Shown: positions 1-8,504 of the stretch, in pieces
Layout of the letters: each line of letters begins with the position of its first letter
Position numbering within the stretch: position 1 is the first letter of the stretch
NCBI RefSeq assembly: GCF_000744705.1
Contig: NZ_JQML01000001.1
Location: forward strand, 9,372,017 to 9,436,016
Direction: 5' to 3'
Length of the DNA: 64,000 nucleotides
From: Streptacidiphilus albus JL83
Lineage (GTDB): Bacteria; Actinomycetota; Actinomycetes; Streptomycetales; Streptomycetaceae
The notes under the pieces: generated by a model
Databases searched by the model: none
What the model saw: only the letters and a program-made list of their open reading frames with translations
What the model was told of the DNA's origin: nothing
Made by a program: the position numbers and the translations under genes

Positions 1-722
1 TCCCGGCCGGTCCACTGCCCGCCCTGCTCTACCTGTTCGGCGGCGGCTGGACCCTCGGCTCACTGGACACCGGCGACGCGATCTGCCGCCGACTCACCAA
101 CGCCGTCGGCTGCGTCACCGTCTCGGTCGACTACCGACTCGCCCCCGAGCACCCCTTCCCGGCAGCCGTCCACGACGTCGCCGCCGCCGCCGAGTGGATC
201 GCCGGGCACGCCGCCGACCTGGGCATCGACCCCGAGCGGCTGGCCGTGGCCGGCGACAGCGCCGGCGGCAACCTCGCCGCCGCGCTCACCCTTCTCGCCC
301 GCGAGCGCGGCGGCCCCGCGCTGCGCCACCAACTGCTGGTCTACCCCAACACCGACCACGGCGCAGACACCCCGTCGCTCCGCGAGCACGACGACCCGCT
401 GCTGTTCAACCGCCGCTCGGTCGACTGGTATTGGGGCCACTACCTGGCCGACCCGGCCGACGGCGCCGACCCGCTGGCCTCGCCGCTGCGCGCGCCCTCG
501 CTGGCCGGACTGCCGCCCGCCACCGTGATCACCGCCGAGTACGACCCGCTGCGCGACGAGGGCGAGCTGTACGCCGAGGCGTTGCGGGCCGCCGGCGTCC
601 CGGTGCAGGCTCGCCGCTACGAGGGCATGCCGCACGGTTTCTTCGCCATGGCCGGCGTCCTGGACGGCGGCCGTGAGGCGCAGCGGTACGCCGCCGAGCG
701 GCTGCGCGAGGCCCTGCAGTGA
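1..722 (+). CDS. alpha/beta hydrolase, HSL family (5' end outside window)
   Basis: This is the C-terminal 239 or so residues of a hormone-sensitive-lipase-type esterase, open to the left edge. Visible elements in order are the oxyanion-hole segment FGGGW (nt 36-50; the family usually has HGGGW, so the His is replaced by Phe), the nucleophile elbow GDSAGGN (about nt 252-272), the acid segment EYDPLRDEG and the His of MPHGFF near the end. Such enzymes hydrolyse acyl esters in the cytoplasm. The stop overlaps the GTG of the aminotransferase (GTGA), so the two are translationally coupled. The substrate is unknown; a tailoring or editing role in the biosynthetic locus is an inference. Confidence 0.88.
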   Translation, partial: PAGPLPALLYLFGGGWTLGSLDTGDAICRRLTNAVGCVTVSVDYRLAPEHPFPAAVHDVAAAAEWIAGHAADLGIDPERLAVAGDSAGGNLAAALTLLARERGGPALRHQLLVYPNTDHGADTPSLREHDDPLLFNRRSVDWYWGHYLADPADGADPLASPLRAPSLAGLPPATVITAEYDPLRDEGELYAEALRAAGVPVQARRYEGMPHGFFAMAGVLDGGREAQRYAAERLREALQ

Positions 723-2056
723 GCGCCGCCGCCACCGGGGCGACGACCGGTCCGGAGACCGCGCCCCTGCTGCTGGGCGAGCTGCACGCCAGCCTCGCGG
801 ACCCGCTGCTGGATGCGATGACCTTCCTCAACGAGGTCACCGAGCGCTATCCGGACGCGCTGTCCTTCGCCCCCGGCCGCCCGCACGAGGGGTTCTTCGA
901 GCCCGAGAGCGTCCACGAGTACCTGGACACCTACCTCGCCCACCTCGCCGATCGCGGCCTGAGCCGCAGCGCCGTGCGCAGCGCACTGTTCCAGTACGGG
1001 CCCACCAAGGGCATCATCGCCGACCTGGTCGCCCGCACCCTGGCCAACGACGAGGGGCTGGACGTGGCCCCCGAGTCGCTGGTGCTCACCGTCGGCGCCC
1101 AGGAGGGCATGCTGCTGGTGCTGCGCGCCCTCTGCGCCACGCCCGAGGACGTCCTGCTGGTCAGCTCGCCCTGCTACGTCGGCGTCACCGGCGCCGCCCG
1201 GCTGCTCGACCTGGCGACGGTCCCGGTGCCCGAAGGACCCGGGGGCGGCCCGGACCCGCAGGCCGTGCACGAGGCGGCCCGCGCCGTCCGGGCCTCCGGC
1301 CGCCGCCCGCGGGCGCTCTACGTGGTCCCCGACTTCGCCAACCCGTCCGGCACCAGCATGCCGGTCGAGGCCCGCGCCGGACTGCTGGCGGCGGCGGCCG
1401 AGGAGGGGCTGCTGGTGATCGAGGACAACCCGTACGGCTTCTTCGCCCGAGGGCCCGGCGCCCGGCCCACCCTGAAGGCCCTGGACCGGCGCCGGCAGGT
1501 GGTCTACCTCGGCTCCTTCGCCAAGACCTGTTTCCCCGGCGCCCGGCTGGGCTACGTCGTCGCCGACCAGGAGGTGGTCACGCCGGCCGGCCGGACCAGT
1601 CTGCTCGCCGACGAACTGGCCAAGCTGAAGAGCATGACCACGGTCAACACCCCGGCGCTCAGCCAGGCCGTGATCGGTGGGCTGCTGCTGCGCCACGACT
1701 GCCGGCTGCGGGCCGCCAACGCCCCCGCGAGCGCCTACTACGCGGCCAACCTCGCAGCGCTGCTGCGGGAGTTGGAGCGACAGTTCCCGGCGGCCGAGCG
1801 GGCCCGACTGGGTCTGTCCTGGACCGAGCCCGAGGGTGGCTTCTTCGTCGTGCTGGACGTGCCGTTCACCGCGGACCAGGCGGCGATGGAACGCTGCGCC
1901 CGCGACCACGGGGTGCTCTGGACCCCGATGGCCGCCTTCTACCCGGCGGGCGGCGGCGAGCGCCGGCTGCGGCTCTCCATCAGCGCCCTGAGCGAGCAGC
2001 AGATCGAGGCGGGTGTGGCCCGGCTGGCCGACTTCGTCCGGGAGTCCGCAGGCTGA
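719..2056 (+). CDS. PLP-dependent aminotransferase, class I/II (2-aminoadipate/MocR-core type)
   Basis: The 445-residue fold-type I aminotransferase resembles the catalytic part of MocR and LysN-type enzymes and has no winged-helix domain. Visible motifs are the FAPGRP start of the fold, QYGPTKG, the DFANPSGTSMP segment that contacts PLP, the small-residue-rich VIEDNPYG and the Schiff-base lysine in GSFAKTCFPG (about K269). It would transfer an amino group between an amino acid and a 2-oxo acid. The GTG start is chosen because it overlaps the upstream stop. Position beside an esterase, a glycosyltransferase and a ketosynthase suggests it makes an amino-containing building block, which is inferred. 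Confidence 0.9.
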   Translation: MSAAATGATTGPETAPLLLGELHASLADPLLDAMTFLNEVTERYPDALSFAPGRPHEGFFEPESVHEYLDTYLAHLADRGLSRSAVRSALFQYGPTKGIIADLVARTLANDEGLDVAPESLVLTVGAQEGMLLVLRALCATPEDVLLVSSPCYVGVTGAARLLDLATVPVPEGPGGGPDPQAVHEAARAVRASGRRPRALYVVPDFANPSGTSMPVEARAGLLAAAAEEGLLVIEDNPYGFFARGPGARPTLKALDRRRQVVYLGSFAKTCFPGARLGYVVADQEVVTPAGRTSLLADELAKLKSMTTVNTPALSQAVIGGLLLRHDCRLRAANAPASAYYAANLAALLRELERQFPAAERARLGLSWTEPEGGFFVVLDVPFTADQAAMERCARDHGVLWTPMAAFYPAGGGERRLRLSISALSEQQIEAGVARLADFVRESAG

Positions 2057-2065
2057 ACGCAACCG

Positions 2066-2132
2066 GGTACGGAAGAAGGGAGGGGCCGGGTTCTTCGCCC
2101 GGCCCCTCCCCTCTTCTCTTCTCCTCCGTACC
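2066..2132. terminator. strong bidirectional terminator hairpin
   Basis: A 13-bp perfect GC stem (2078-2090 with 2098-2110, 7-nt loop) lies inside a second pairing of eight bases (2066-2073 with 2125-2132). It separates the convergent aminotransferase and ABC permease genes. Confidence 0.85.
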
Positions 2133-2175
2133 GGCTCAGGAGCTCCGGGACAGCTCCCGGACCGCTCCCGGACCG

Positions 2176-2940
2176 CTACCGGATCCGGGCCGAGAACAGC
2201 CGGGCCGACCAGTAGACCGCGGCGACCGTCATCACCAGGACGATCAGCAGCCCCTGCCAGACCACGTTGTCCCCGAGGTGGCCGGAGAACAGCGCCCGCA
2301 TGCCCTCCACCGCCCAGTAGAAGGGGTTCCACTTGGCCATCGACTGCAGCCACATCGGCGCGAGCGCCAGCGGCAGCAGCGTTCCGGAGAGCAGGGCGAT
2401 GGGTTGGGCGAGGGTGTTCACCACCGGCGCCATCGCCGAGTCGTTGGGCAGCACCAGGGCGATGCCGTACGAGATGGCCGAGGTCATCAGCGCCAGCAGC
2501 CCGAGCAGCAGGTAGGCCAGCAGCAGACTCAGCGGGGCGACCCGCAGGCCGAACGGCAGCGCGATCAGCGTGATCAGGACCGCCTGGGCGAGCAGCGCCA
2601 CCACCTCGCGCAAGGCCCGCCCCAGCAGCAGGGCGAGCCGACTGACCGGGGTCACCCGGGAGCGCTCGATGATGCCGGCCTTCAGCTCGCCGAGCAGGCT
2701 GAATCCGGTGTAGAGCCCGCCGAAGATGCAGAGCACCGCCAACAGGCCGGGGACGTATATCTGGTAGGCCTCGGCGTAGGTGGTGGCGCCCATGGGCGCC
2801 AGTACCTTCCTGAGCAGCGGGGCGAACAGCAGCAGGTAGAAGATCGGCTGGATCACCCCGACGACGATCCAGATCGGTGTACGCCACATCAGCAGCAACT
2901 GCCGCTGGAAGACCAGCCAGGTGTCACGGGCGAGCTTCAC
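2176..2940 (-). CDS. ABC-2 type exporter permease, DrrB-like
   Basis: The 254-residue integral membrane protein shows about six hydrophobic segments, starting with a basic N-terminus and an LMWRTPIWIVVGVI stretch. It carries the GAQQ/ABC-2 style middle region (SAISYGIALVLPNDSAMAPVVNT interrupted by small residues) typical of daunorubicin-resistance permeases. With the ATPase directly upstream, 22 bp away, it would form a drug or metabolite exporter. The start is GTG. In a biosynthetic locus this pair most likely exports the product or gives self-resistance, by inference. Confidence 0.9.
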   Translation of the reverse strand: MKLARDTWLVFQRQLLLMWRTPIWIVVGVIQPIFYLLLFAPLLRKVLAPMGATTYAEAYQIYVPGLLAVLCIFGGLYTGFSLLGELKAGIIERSRVTPVSRLALLLGRALREVVALLAQAVLITLIALPFGLRVAPLSLLLAYLLLGLLALMTSAISYGIALVLPNDSAMAPVVNTLAQPIALLSGTLLPLALAPMWLQSMAKWNPFYWAVEGMRALFSGHLGDNVVWQGLLIVLVMTVAAVYWSARLFSARIR

Positions 2941-2962
2941 GGAAGGGACCCCAGGGAGATTG

Positions 2963-3916
2963 TCAGGACTGTTCGATGGAGCGGCCGGTGCGGGCCAGGA
3001 ACACGTCGTCCAGGCTCGGCCGTTGGAGCTGGACGGTCCCGGGGACGACGCCGGCCCCGTCCAGGACGCGCAGCAGCTGCGGGATGGCCGCGGCGCCGTC
3101 GTGCAGGTAGAGCCGTAGACCGTCCTCGCCCTGCTCCAGCCGGTGCAGGTAGGGCTGGTCGCGGAGGGCGTCGGCTGCGGGCCCGGTCTCGTCCGCGGCG
3201 ACTCCGAGGAGGACGACGTCGCCCGAGATCTCGCGCTTGAGTGCCTCGGGCGTGCCCTCGGCGACGACCTGGCCCTGGTCGACGATCGCGACCCGGTCGC
3301 AGAGCGCGTCGGCCTCGTCCAGGTAGTGGGTGGTCACCACCACCGTCATGCCCTCGGTGCGCAGCCGCTTGATCTCGGCCCACACCTGGCTGCGGCTGGC
3401 CGGGTCGAGGCCCACCGTCGGCTCGTCGAGGAACAGCACCTTCGGGGCGTGGATCACCCCGAGGGCGATGTCCACCCGCCGGCGCTGGCCGCCGGAGTAG
3501 GTGCTGCAGGGACGGTCGGCGAAGTCGGTGAGGTCGAAGGCCTTGAGGGCGTCCTCGGTCTGCCCGTGGGCTTCGGCCTTGCGGCTGCCGTGCATCCTCG
3601 CCTGCAGCACCAGTTCCTCGCGGGCGGTGACCGCGTCGGTGGTGCCGCCGCCCTGGGCGACGTAGCCGATCCGGCGGCGGACCCCGGCCGGGTCGGCCAT
3701 CAGGTCGGCGCCGGCGATCAGGGCTCTGCCGCCGTCGGGGCGGATGAGGGTGGCGAGCATTCGCAGGGTGGTCGTCTTCCCGGCGCCGTTGGGGCCGAGG
3801 AAGCCGAAGATCTCACTTGGTCGGACGTCCAGGTCGATGCCGCGGACGGCATCGACCACGGTTCGGCCGTGTTTTCCGGACGGATAGGACTTACGAAGTC
3901 CCTGGGTCTCGATCAA
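2963..3916 (-). CDS. ABC exporter ATP-binding protein, DrrA-like
   Basis: The 317-residue ATPase has Walker A (GPNGAGKTTT), Q-loop, signature YSGGQRRRVDIALG, Walker B VLFLDEPTVGLD and the H-loop in VVTTHYLDEAD, plus the C-terminal extension usual in DrrA (ending near SLDDVFLARTGRS). A TTG start is chosen because it follows a GGGAG ribosome site by six bases and gives the family-typical beginning IETQGLRKSY; a GTG 60 bases further upstream (3976) is the alternative. It pairs with the permease downstream. A DasR-like palindrome lies just upstream, so the exporter may respond to amino-sugar signals. Confidence 0.92.
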   Translation of the reverse strand: MIETQGLRKSYPSGKHGRTVVDAVRGIDLDVRPSEIFGFLGPNGAGKTTTLRMLATLIRPDGGRALIAGADLMADPAGVRRRIGYVAQGGGTTDAVTAREELVLQARMHGSRKAEAHGQTEDALKAFDLTDFADRPCSTYSGGQRRRVDIALGVIHAPKVLFLDEPTVGLDPASRSQVWAEIKRLRTEGMTVVVTTHYLDEADALCDRVAIVDQGQVVAEGTPEALKREISGDVVLLGVAADETGPAADALRDQPYLHRLEQGEDGLRLYLHDGAAAIPQLLRVLDGAGVVPGTVQLQRPSLDDVFLARTGRSIEQS

Positions 3917-4004
3917 CCAGAACTCCCGTGCTGGGATGGGATGCGGGGCTCCTGGGAACCGGTGCTTCGGCCTCACCCTAGAGGCTCGGGCACCCAGGAA
4001 ACAA

Positions 4005-4016
4005 TGGCCTAGACCA
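4005..4016. promoter_or_regulatory. dre-like (DasR/HutC-type GntR) operator
   Basis: TGGCCTAGACCA matches the DasR consensus TGGTCTAGACCA at 11 of 12 positions. It lies in the short gap between the glycosyltransferase stop and the ABC exporter genes, on the promoter side of the exporter. DasR is a GlcNAc-responsive repressor in Streptomyces; binding here is inferred. CTAG tetramers are rare in this GC-rich DNA. Confidence 0.5.
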
Positions 4017-4018
4017 AT

Positions 4019-5191
4019 TTAGGAAACTGTCGGCGAGCCCGTGACCAGTGCTTCGAGCCTGTCGGCGGCCGACACGGCCCCACCACCGGACATCAGTTGA
4101 CGTCCGATCAGCTGCGCAGCGGTTCGGTGGGCGGTTTCGTCGAGCACCTGCCGGAGCCGCTCGGCGATGACCTGCGGGCCGACCCGGGCGAACGGAACCC
4201 GGAGGCCGGCTCCGGCCTCGGCGACCCGCTGCGCCACGAAGGGCTGGTCGTTCCGGATCGGCGCCATCAGCAGGGGGACGCCGTGGGCCAGCGACTCGCC
4301 CACGGTGTTCATCCCACCATGGCAGAGCACCGCGTCCAGCGCACCCTTCGACAGGAGCTCCAGAATCGGTGCCCGATCGACCACCACCACGCTGTCCGGG
4401 AGGTCGGCGGGCAGTGCCCCCCGGGGCGCGGCGATCACGGCCTGGATGCCCTCGCCGTAACGGGTCACGGCGCGGACGGTGCGGTCCAGGAAGTCCGCGC
4501 CGACCGCGTCCGACATGGTTCCCATGGTGACCAGGACGGTGCGCCGGCCCGGGTCCAGCCGCTCCCACGGGAAGGCCGGATCCGCCGAACGCTCGGTCAG
4601 CACCGGTCCCACCAGGGCACACTGCGGCGGTAGCGGGAGGTCGCCGAGCAGCGCCCGGCCGGTGGTGGCCAGCACCAGGTGCGGCGAGAACCGCGGATCC
4701 GTGAACTCGGCGGCGGGGAGCCCGGCCCGCCGCCACAGCTCTGCCAGCAGGCCCGCCGTCCAGGCCTCGACCTGCGGCAGGGCCCGGTACGGGCGGCCCA
4801 GTTCCATCGCCCCCGGCGCCAGGCTCGCCCACGGAAGTCCGTGTCGGTGCGCGATCAGCGCGCCGGCCGGGGTGTGCTGGTCCACCAGCAGCGCGTCGGG
4901 CCGGAACTCCCGCACCACCGCGTCCAGCGGCTTGGTGGTGAACCGCGCGTACGGGACGACGAAGCCCTCCCACAGCGAGCGCAGCGAGGCCAGGCCGTGG
5001 CCCCCCAGCGCCCGGAACGCCCGGGTGCCGGTGCCGAAGACCCGTGCGTCCGGGCCCAGCAGCGCACGGAACACGGTCTCGGTGCCGGTCCAGGCCACCT
5101 CGTGGCCGCGCGCGGCCAGCTCCTCCGCGATTCCGGACGCCGGATTGACGTGCCCGGTCAGCGGGGGCACCACCATCAGGAAGCGGCTCAT
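4019..5191 (-). CDS. MGT/UGT-family (GT1) glycosyltransferase
   Basis: The 390-residue GT-B glycosyltransferase resembles macrolide glycosyltransferases and YjiC. The N-terminal acceptor domain opens with FLMVVPPLTGHVNP, and the C-terminal donor domain carries the CHGGMNTVGESLAHGVP signature followed by RNDQP. It would transfer a sugar from an NDP-sugar to a small-molecule acceptor in the cytoplasm. Its start overlaps the stop of the acyl-carrier-like gene (ATGA), so the two are co-translated. No NDP-sugar biosynthesis genes are visible here, so it probably uses a housekeeping sugar or genes outside the window. Confidence 0.9.
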   Translation of the reverse strand: MSRFLMVVPPLTGHVNPASGIAEELAARGHEVAWTGTETVFRALLGPDARVFGTGTRAFRALGGHGLASLRSLWEGFVVPYARFTTKPLDAVVREFRPDALLVDQHTPAGALIAHRHGLPWASLAPGAMELGRPYRALPQVEAWTAGLLAELWRRAGLPAAEFTDPRFSPHLVLATTGRALLGDLPLPPQCALVGPVLTERSADPAFPWERLDPGRRTVLVTMGTMSDAVGADFLDRTVRAVTRYGEGIQAVIAAPRGALPADLPDSVVVVDRAPILELLSKGALDAVLCHGGMNTVGESLAHGVPLLMAPIRNDQPFVAQRVAEAGAGLRVPFARVGPQVIAERLRQVLDETAHRTAAQLIGRQLMSGGGAVSAADRLEALVTGSPTVS

Positions 5192-5517
5192 CGGCGCACC
5201 AGCTCGGCCAGGTCGCCGACGGTCAGCGCGGCCAGCGCATCCAGGTCCAGGCCGGCCCGCAGCGCGCCCAGATCGGCGCCGAAGCGTTCCCGCAGCAACG
5301 CGTCGAGGACCGCGAACTCGCTTTCGTCCAGGGCCAGATCAGCGTCGAGTCGGGCATGGGGCACCACCAGCTCTGCCCATTCGGGCAGCGCATCGGCGGC
5401 GGTGACCAGCAGCGCCACGAGCTCCGGGTCCAGCGGGGGCGGCGGCGCGGACGGCGTGTCGGGGGACAGGTCGGAATCGGTTTCGGGGTGTACGAAGGAA
5501 GCCTGGAAATCGGTCAT
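5188..5517 (-). CDS. acyl-carrier-protein-like, attachment serine replaced
   Basis: The 109-residue protein has a Pro/Asp-rich N-terminal 30 residues followed by a carrier-protein-like helical region. When DLALDESEF is aligned with the usual DLGLDSLEL, the position of the phosphopantetheine serine holds Glu65 and a Ser (66) is shifted by one. The rest (LLRERFGADL, then LTVGDLAELV) follows the ACP pattern well. It may be a non-modified scaffold carrier or be modified at the shifted Ser. The ATG at 5517 is preceded by GGAG. It is divergent from the KASIII gene and co-translated with the glycosyltransferase. Confidence 0.7.
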   Translation of the reverse strand: MTDFQASFVHPETDSDLSPDTPSAPPPPLDPELVALLVTAADALPEWAELVVPHARLDADLALDESEFAVLDALLRERFGADLGALRAGLDLDALAALTVGDLAELVRR

Positions 5518-5614
5518 CTGGGGCTCCACCTGCTCGACGGCATCGGGGTGAGAGGGAGGGCTCCGGGTCGGTGATCACTTGTGCGACCCGCGGAGCGTGG
5601 GAATACTAGCCCGG

Positions 5615-6547
5615 GTGACAGCACTGGAGGCAGTGGCCGTCCACCTCCCCCCACGACTCGAATCGATCGAGGACGTGGGCGCGCGGATCGGCCTGACCCC
5701 ACGCCAACTTCGACTCTTCCGCCGCTTCCACGGCCTGGACCAGGTGCGCCTGGACCCGGACGGGACGCTGCTCGACCTGTTGGACGCCGCAGTTCGGGGC
5801 CTTCCCGAACTGCGCGGCAACGAACACCGGGTCCGGTACCTGCTGCACGCACGCAGCATGCCGGTCGCGGTGCCCTATCCGCTCAACCCCCTGCACCAAC
5901 TCCAGGAACGCTTCGGCCTCACCCGGGCCAACGCGTTCACCGTCACCCAGCAGGCCTGCGCGGCCTCTCTGCTGGCCGTCGACCTCGCCGGGCGACTGCT
6001 GGCGGACGACGCCGATCCGTCGGCGCTGGCGCTGGTGGTGGCGGGGGAGAAGACCTTCACCCGGGACGCCCAGGTCGTCCCGGACACCTCGATCTTCGCC
6101 GAGGCCTCGGCCGCCTGCCTGGTCAGCCCCGACGGCGCCCGCGACCGCGTGCTCTCCTACGCGGTCCGCCAGCGGCCCGAGTTCGACGGCCGGCTGGCCG
6201 AGGACCCGGAACTGCTGGTGCGCTACCAGCGGGAGTACCAGTCCACCATGATCGAAACCTTGGAGGCCGCGCTCGATCAGGCTGGTCTAAACCTCTCCGG
6301 GATCGCGCTGGTGCTTCCGCACAACGTCAACCAGGCTTCCTGGCGCATGATCTGCCGTCAGCTGGGCTATCCTGTCGACCAGGTGGTGCTGGACAACGTG
6401 CCCTCGGTCGGGCACAGTTTCGCTGCGGACGCCTTCATCAACCTCCGCACGGCCATCACCGGCGGACTGCTCCGGCCGGGTGACCACTACCTGATCGCCG
6501 CCGCCGGCGTCGGCGCAACCTTCTCGGCCATGGCCCTCCGGCACTGA
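5615..6547 (+). CDS. KASIII-like (FabH family) ketoacyl synthase/acyltransferase
   Basis: The 310-residue thiolase-fold protein has an apparent nucleophile Cys115 (TQQACAASL) and His236 (LPHNVNQ). The usual FabH Asn position, in the GN-SAAS motif, is occupied by His267 (VGHSFAAD), as in specialised KASIII enzymes that condense or transfer unusual acyl groups. A GTG start is chosen because the homology begins just after it; a TTG lies 36 bases upstream. It likely acts with the ACP that follows 83 bp downstream. Whether it forms C-C bonds or transfers an acyl group to a sugar (CerJ-type chemistry) cannot be told from sequence. Confidence 0.85.
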   Translation: MTALEAVAVHLPPRLESIEDVGARIGLTPRQLRLFRRFHGLDQVRLDPDGTLLDLLDAAVRGLPELRGNEHRVRYLLHARSMPVAVPYPLNPLHQLQERFGLTRANAFTVTQQACAASLLAVDLAGRLLADDADPSALALVVAGEKTFTRDAQVVPDTSIFAEASAACLVSPDGARDRVLSYAVRQRPEFDGRLAEDPELLVRYQREYQSTMIETLEAALDQAGLNLSGIALVLPHNVNQASWRMICRQLGYPVDQVVLDNVPSVGHSFAADAFINLRTAITGGLLRPGDHYLIAAAGVGATFSAMALRH

Positions 6548-6629
6548 CGTGCCGTCGGCGGACTGCCGCCGCGCGCGCACCAGCGCCTCGCCCCCGTATC
6601 CCCATCACCCACCACGGGACGGTTCACCC

Positions 6630-6929
6630 ATGTCAGACTCCGCCCTCTCCACCACCGAACCGGTCGACACCGAGTTGCGCGGCCGCATCATGCGCGGCAT
6701 CGAGGAAGTCCTGCCCCGCGTCCTCAACATCGAGCTCGCCGCCATCCCGGAGAACGCCTGCTTCTTCGAGGACTACGGCCTCACCTCCTCCGGCACCATC
6801 GAGCTGGTCCTCGAAATCGAGGCGGAGCTCGACATCCAGGTCGACATCGAGCACCTCGGGGTGGACGACCTCCGCTCGGTCAACAGTCTCACCGACTATG
6901 TCGCCGGGCACCTCGTCGACGAGGACTGA
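6630..6929 (+). CDS. acyl carrier protein
   Basis: This 99-residue carrier protein has the modification motif DYGLTSSGTIEL; Ser53 is the likely phosphopantetheine attachment site. The helical frame (ELVLEIEAELDIQVDIEHL) is normal for an ACP. It is the second carrier in the locus and, unlike the carrier-like protein at 5.2-5.5 kb, has an intact serine. It would hold acyl intermediates for the flanking KASIII-like and KAS-like proteins and be activated by the Sfp-type transferase two genes downstream. The gap to the next gene is only 4 bp. Confidence 0.9.
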   Translation: MSDSALSTTEPVDTELRGRIMRGIEEVLPRVLNIELAAIPENACFFEDYGLTSSGTIELVLEIEAELDIQVDIEHLGVDDLRSVNSLTDYVAGHLVDED

Positions 6930-6933
6930 CCCG

Positions 6934-7773
6934 GTGCCCGCCGAGGCCCGGGGGCTGCGCGTCACCAGGGCGGTCGCGGCCGGATTCGACGGCCGCTCCG
7001 AAGCCTCGCTCCATCCTGATCTGCGGACCTTCGTCGGCGACCTGGTCCGCCCGTACGGCCTGCCGCTCCGCGAGGACCTGCTGAGCGAGGGGGTCGGCCA
7101 CGACTACGGTCAGATGGCCGAGGGCCTGGTCGGGAGGGCCCTGTCCGCAGACGAACCCGCGGACCTGTTGATCCTCGCCTTCTCCTCCCCCGACGTCCGG
7201 CCCGGGGCGCCCAGCGCCCTCCACCTCAGCCGGCACTGCCCGGGGCAGCCGACCGCCTTCGCCGTCTGCGACCAGGGCAGCGCGGCAGCCTTCACGGCTC
7301 TTCGGATCGCCGCCGCCCACCACCGCACCGGTGGCTGTCGGCGGGCAGTGGTCGTCCTCGCCGAGCAGAGCGCCCTGCACTACGAGGCCCCCGAGCCGGT
7401 CGGCCTGCCCGAGGAGCACCGCGCTGTCGTCCTGGTCTGTGAGGAGGGCGCGGGGGCGGGCATGCGCATCCGCCAGGAGGCGCAGCCGGACGGATCGCAG
7501 GCCCTGCGGTCGGTACTCGCCGACCACCGGGAACTCGGCCTGGGGGCCGGACTGTTGCTGGCCGCAGACCTGGCCGGCGCCGCCCGGCCGGCGGACTCCG
7601 ACCCCCACGGCGCCCCCGAAGCCGTCGGGACGGCCCGACCGGGACAGCCGTTCACCGGCGTCTGGACCCTGCTGGCCGACCGCCTCGCACAGCGCCCGGA
7701 AGCCTCCGGCCCACTGCTGGTCGCGGACCACGACCGGCGTCTGGGCAGGCTCAGCACCCTGTCGCTGCCGTGA
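6934..7773 (+). CDS. truncated ketosynthase-like (thiolase-fold) protein
   Basis: The 279-residue protein has a thiolase-fold core. The segment FAVCDQGSAAAFTALRIA places a Cys where ketosynthases have their nucleophile, and a following VVVLAEQS strand fits the fold. The protein is short for the family and I cannot find the C-terminal His and Asn of the triad; a lone DHDRR near the end does not resemble them. It may be a partner subunit to the KASIII-like enzyme, in the way chain-length factors partner ketosynthases, but this is inference. GTG start 4 bp after the ACP stop; its own stop overlaps the next start (GTGA). Confidence 0.65.
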   Translation: MPAEARGLRVTRAVAAGFDGRSEASLHPDLRTFVGDLVRPYGLPLREDLLSEGVGHDYGQMAEGLVGRALSADEPADLLILAFSSPDVRPGAPSALHLSRHCPGQPTAFAVCDQGSAAAFTALRIAAAHHRTGGCRRAVVVLAEQSALHYEAPEPVGLPEEHRAVVLVCEEGAGAGMRIRQEAQPDGSQALRSVLADHRELGLGAGLLLAADLAGAARPADSDPHGAPEAVGTARPGQPFTGVWTLLADRLAQRPEASGPLLVADHDRRLGRLSTLSLP

Positions 7774-8504
7774 ACGCCGATCCCGTCGGCGAGACGGTCG
7801 ACGCCGCCGACGTGATCGACGTCTGGACCCTCTGCACCGACCAGCCCCCGGCCGTCGTGCGCCGACTGCGGGGCCTGCTCGACCCCGATGAACGGGACCG
7901 GGCCGACCGGGCCCACGACCCGGTTCAGGGCGAGCGCTTCACCGTGGTCAGGGGCGCTGTCCGGCTGCTGGTCGCCGACCGGCTCGGCACCGGAGCCGCC
8001 GACCTGGTGTGGCAGCGCGGCCCGCACGGCAAACCCGCGCCCGTCCTCCCGCCGGCCTCCGAAAGGATCCACGTCAACTGGTCCGCCTCGGGCGCCCTGG
8101 CAGTCCTGGCGGTCGCCTACGGGCGCCGGGTCGGCGCGGACGTCGAGGAGATCCGCCCACCCGGCGTCGGCGCGCGGATCGCCCAACGCCACTTCCCGGC
8201 CCCCGACGCCGCGCTCGTCCTCGAAGCACCGACCCCGGCCGTCAGCGCCGACCGCTTCACCCGGCTCTGGTGCCGTCGCGAGGCCTGCGTCAAGGTCCAC
8301 GGCGGCCGGCTCGCCCAGGGCCTCGGCCTCCCGCTGGCCGGCCCCTCGCCGCTGCGGCTGGCCGACGCGGGCCCGCTGGGGCCCGGCCCGCTGTGGTTGA
8401 CCGACGTCACGGTGCCCGGCCCGTTCCGCGCGGCGGTCGCCGCCGACGTCGACCGTCCCTTCACGGTCCGTCACCGCAGCTGGGTCGCCCCGCGCCTGCC
8501 CTGA
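7770..8504 (+). CDS. 4'-phosphopantetheinyl transferase, Sfp type
   Basis: The 244-residue enzyme transfers phosphopantetheine from CoA to carrier-protein serines. Diagnostic motifs are HVNWSASG (the FNLSHS position), VGADVEEI with the Mg-binding acidic residues, and WCRREACVKVHGGRL (the W-KEA-K motif). The GTG start overlaps the stop of the KAS-like gene, so it is the last gene of a tight KASIII-ACP-KAS-PPTase operon. It presumably activates the ACP in the same operon. Confidence 0.93.
   Translation: MNADPVGETVDAADVIDVWTLCTDQPPAVVRRLRGLLDPDERDRADRAHDPVQGERFTVVRGAVRLLVADRLGTGAADLVWQRGPHGKPAPVLPPASERIHVNWSASGALAVLAVAYGRRVGADVEEIRPPGVGARIAQRHFPAPDAALVLEAPTPAVSADRFTRLWCRREACVKVHGGRLAQGLGLPLAGPSPLRLADAGPLGPGPLWLTDVTVPGPFRAAVAADVDRPFTVRHRSWVAPRLP

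Noticed and set aside
617-2887. A 756-residue open frame on the minus strand
   Set aside because: Its sequence is Arg/Gly/Pro-rich without domains and overlaps the well-supported aminotransferase and ABC permease; it is a GC-rich shadow frame.
6283-6294. TGGTCTAAACCT inside the KASIII gene as a third dre site
   Set aside because: Only 10 of 12 matches and located within coding sequence where the bases are explained by codons.
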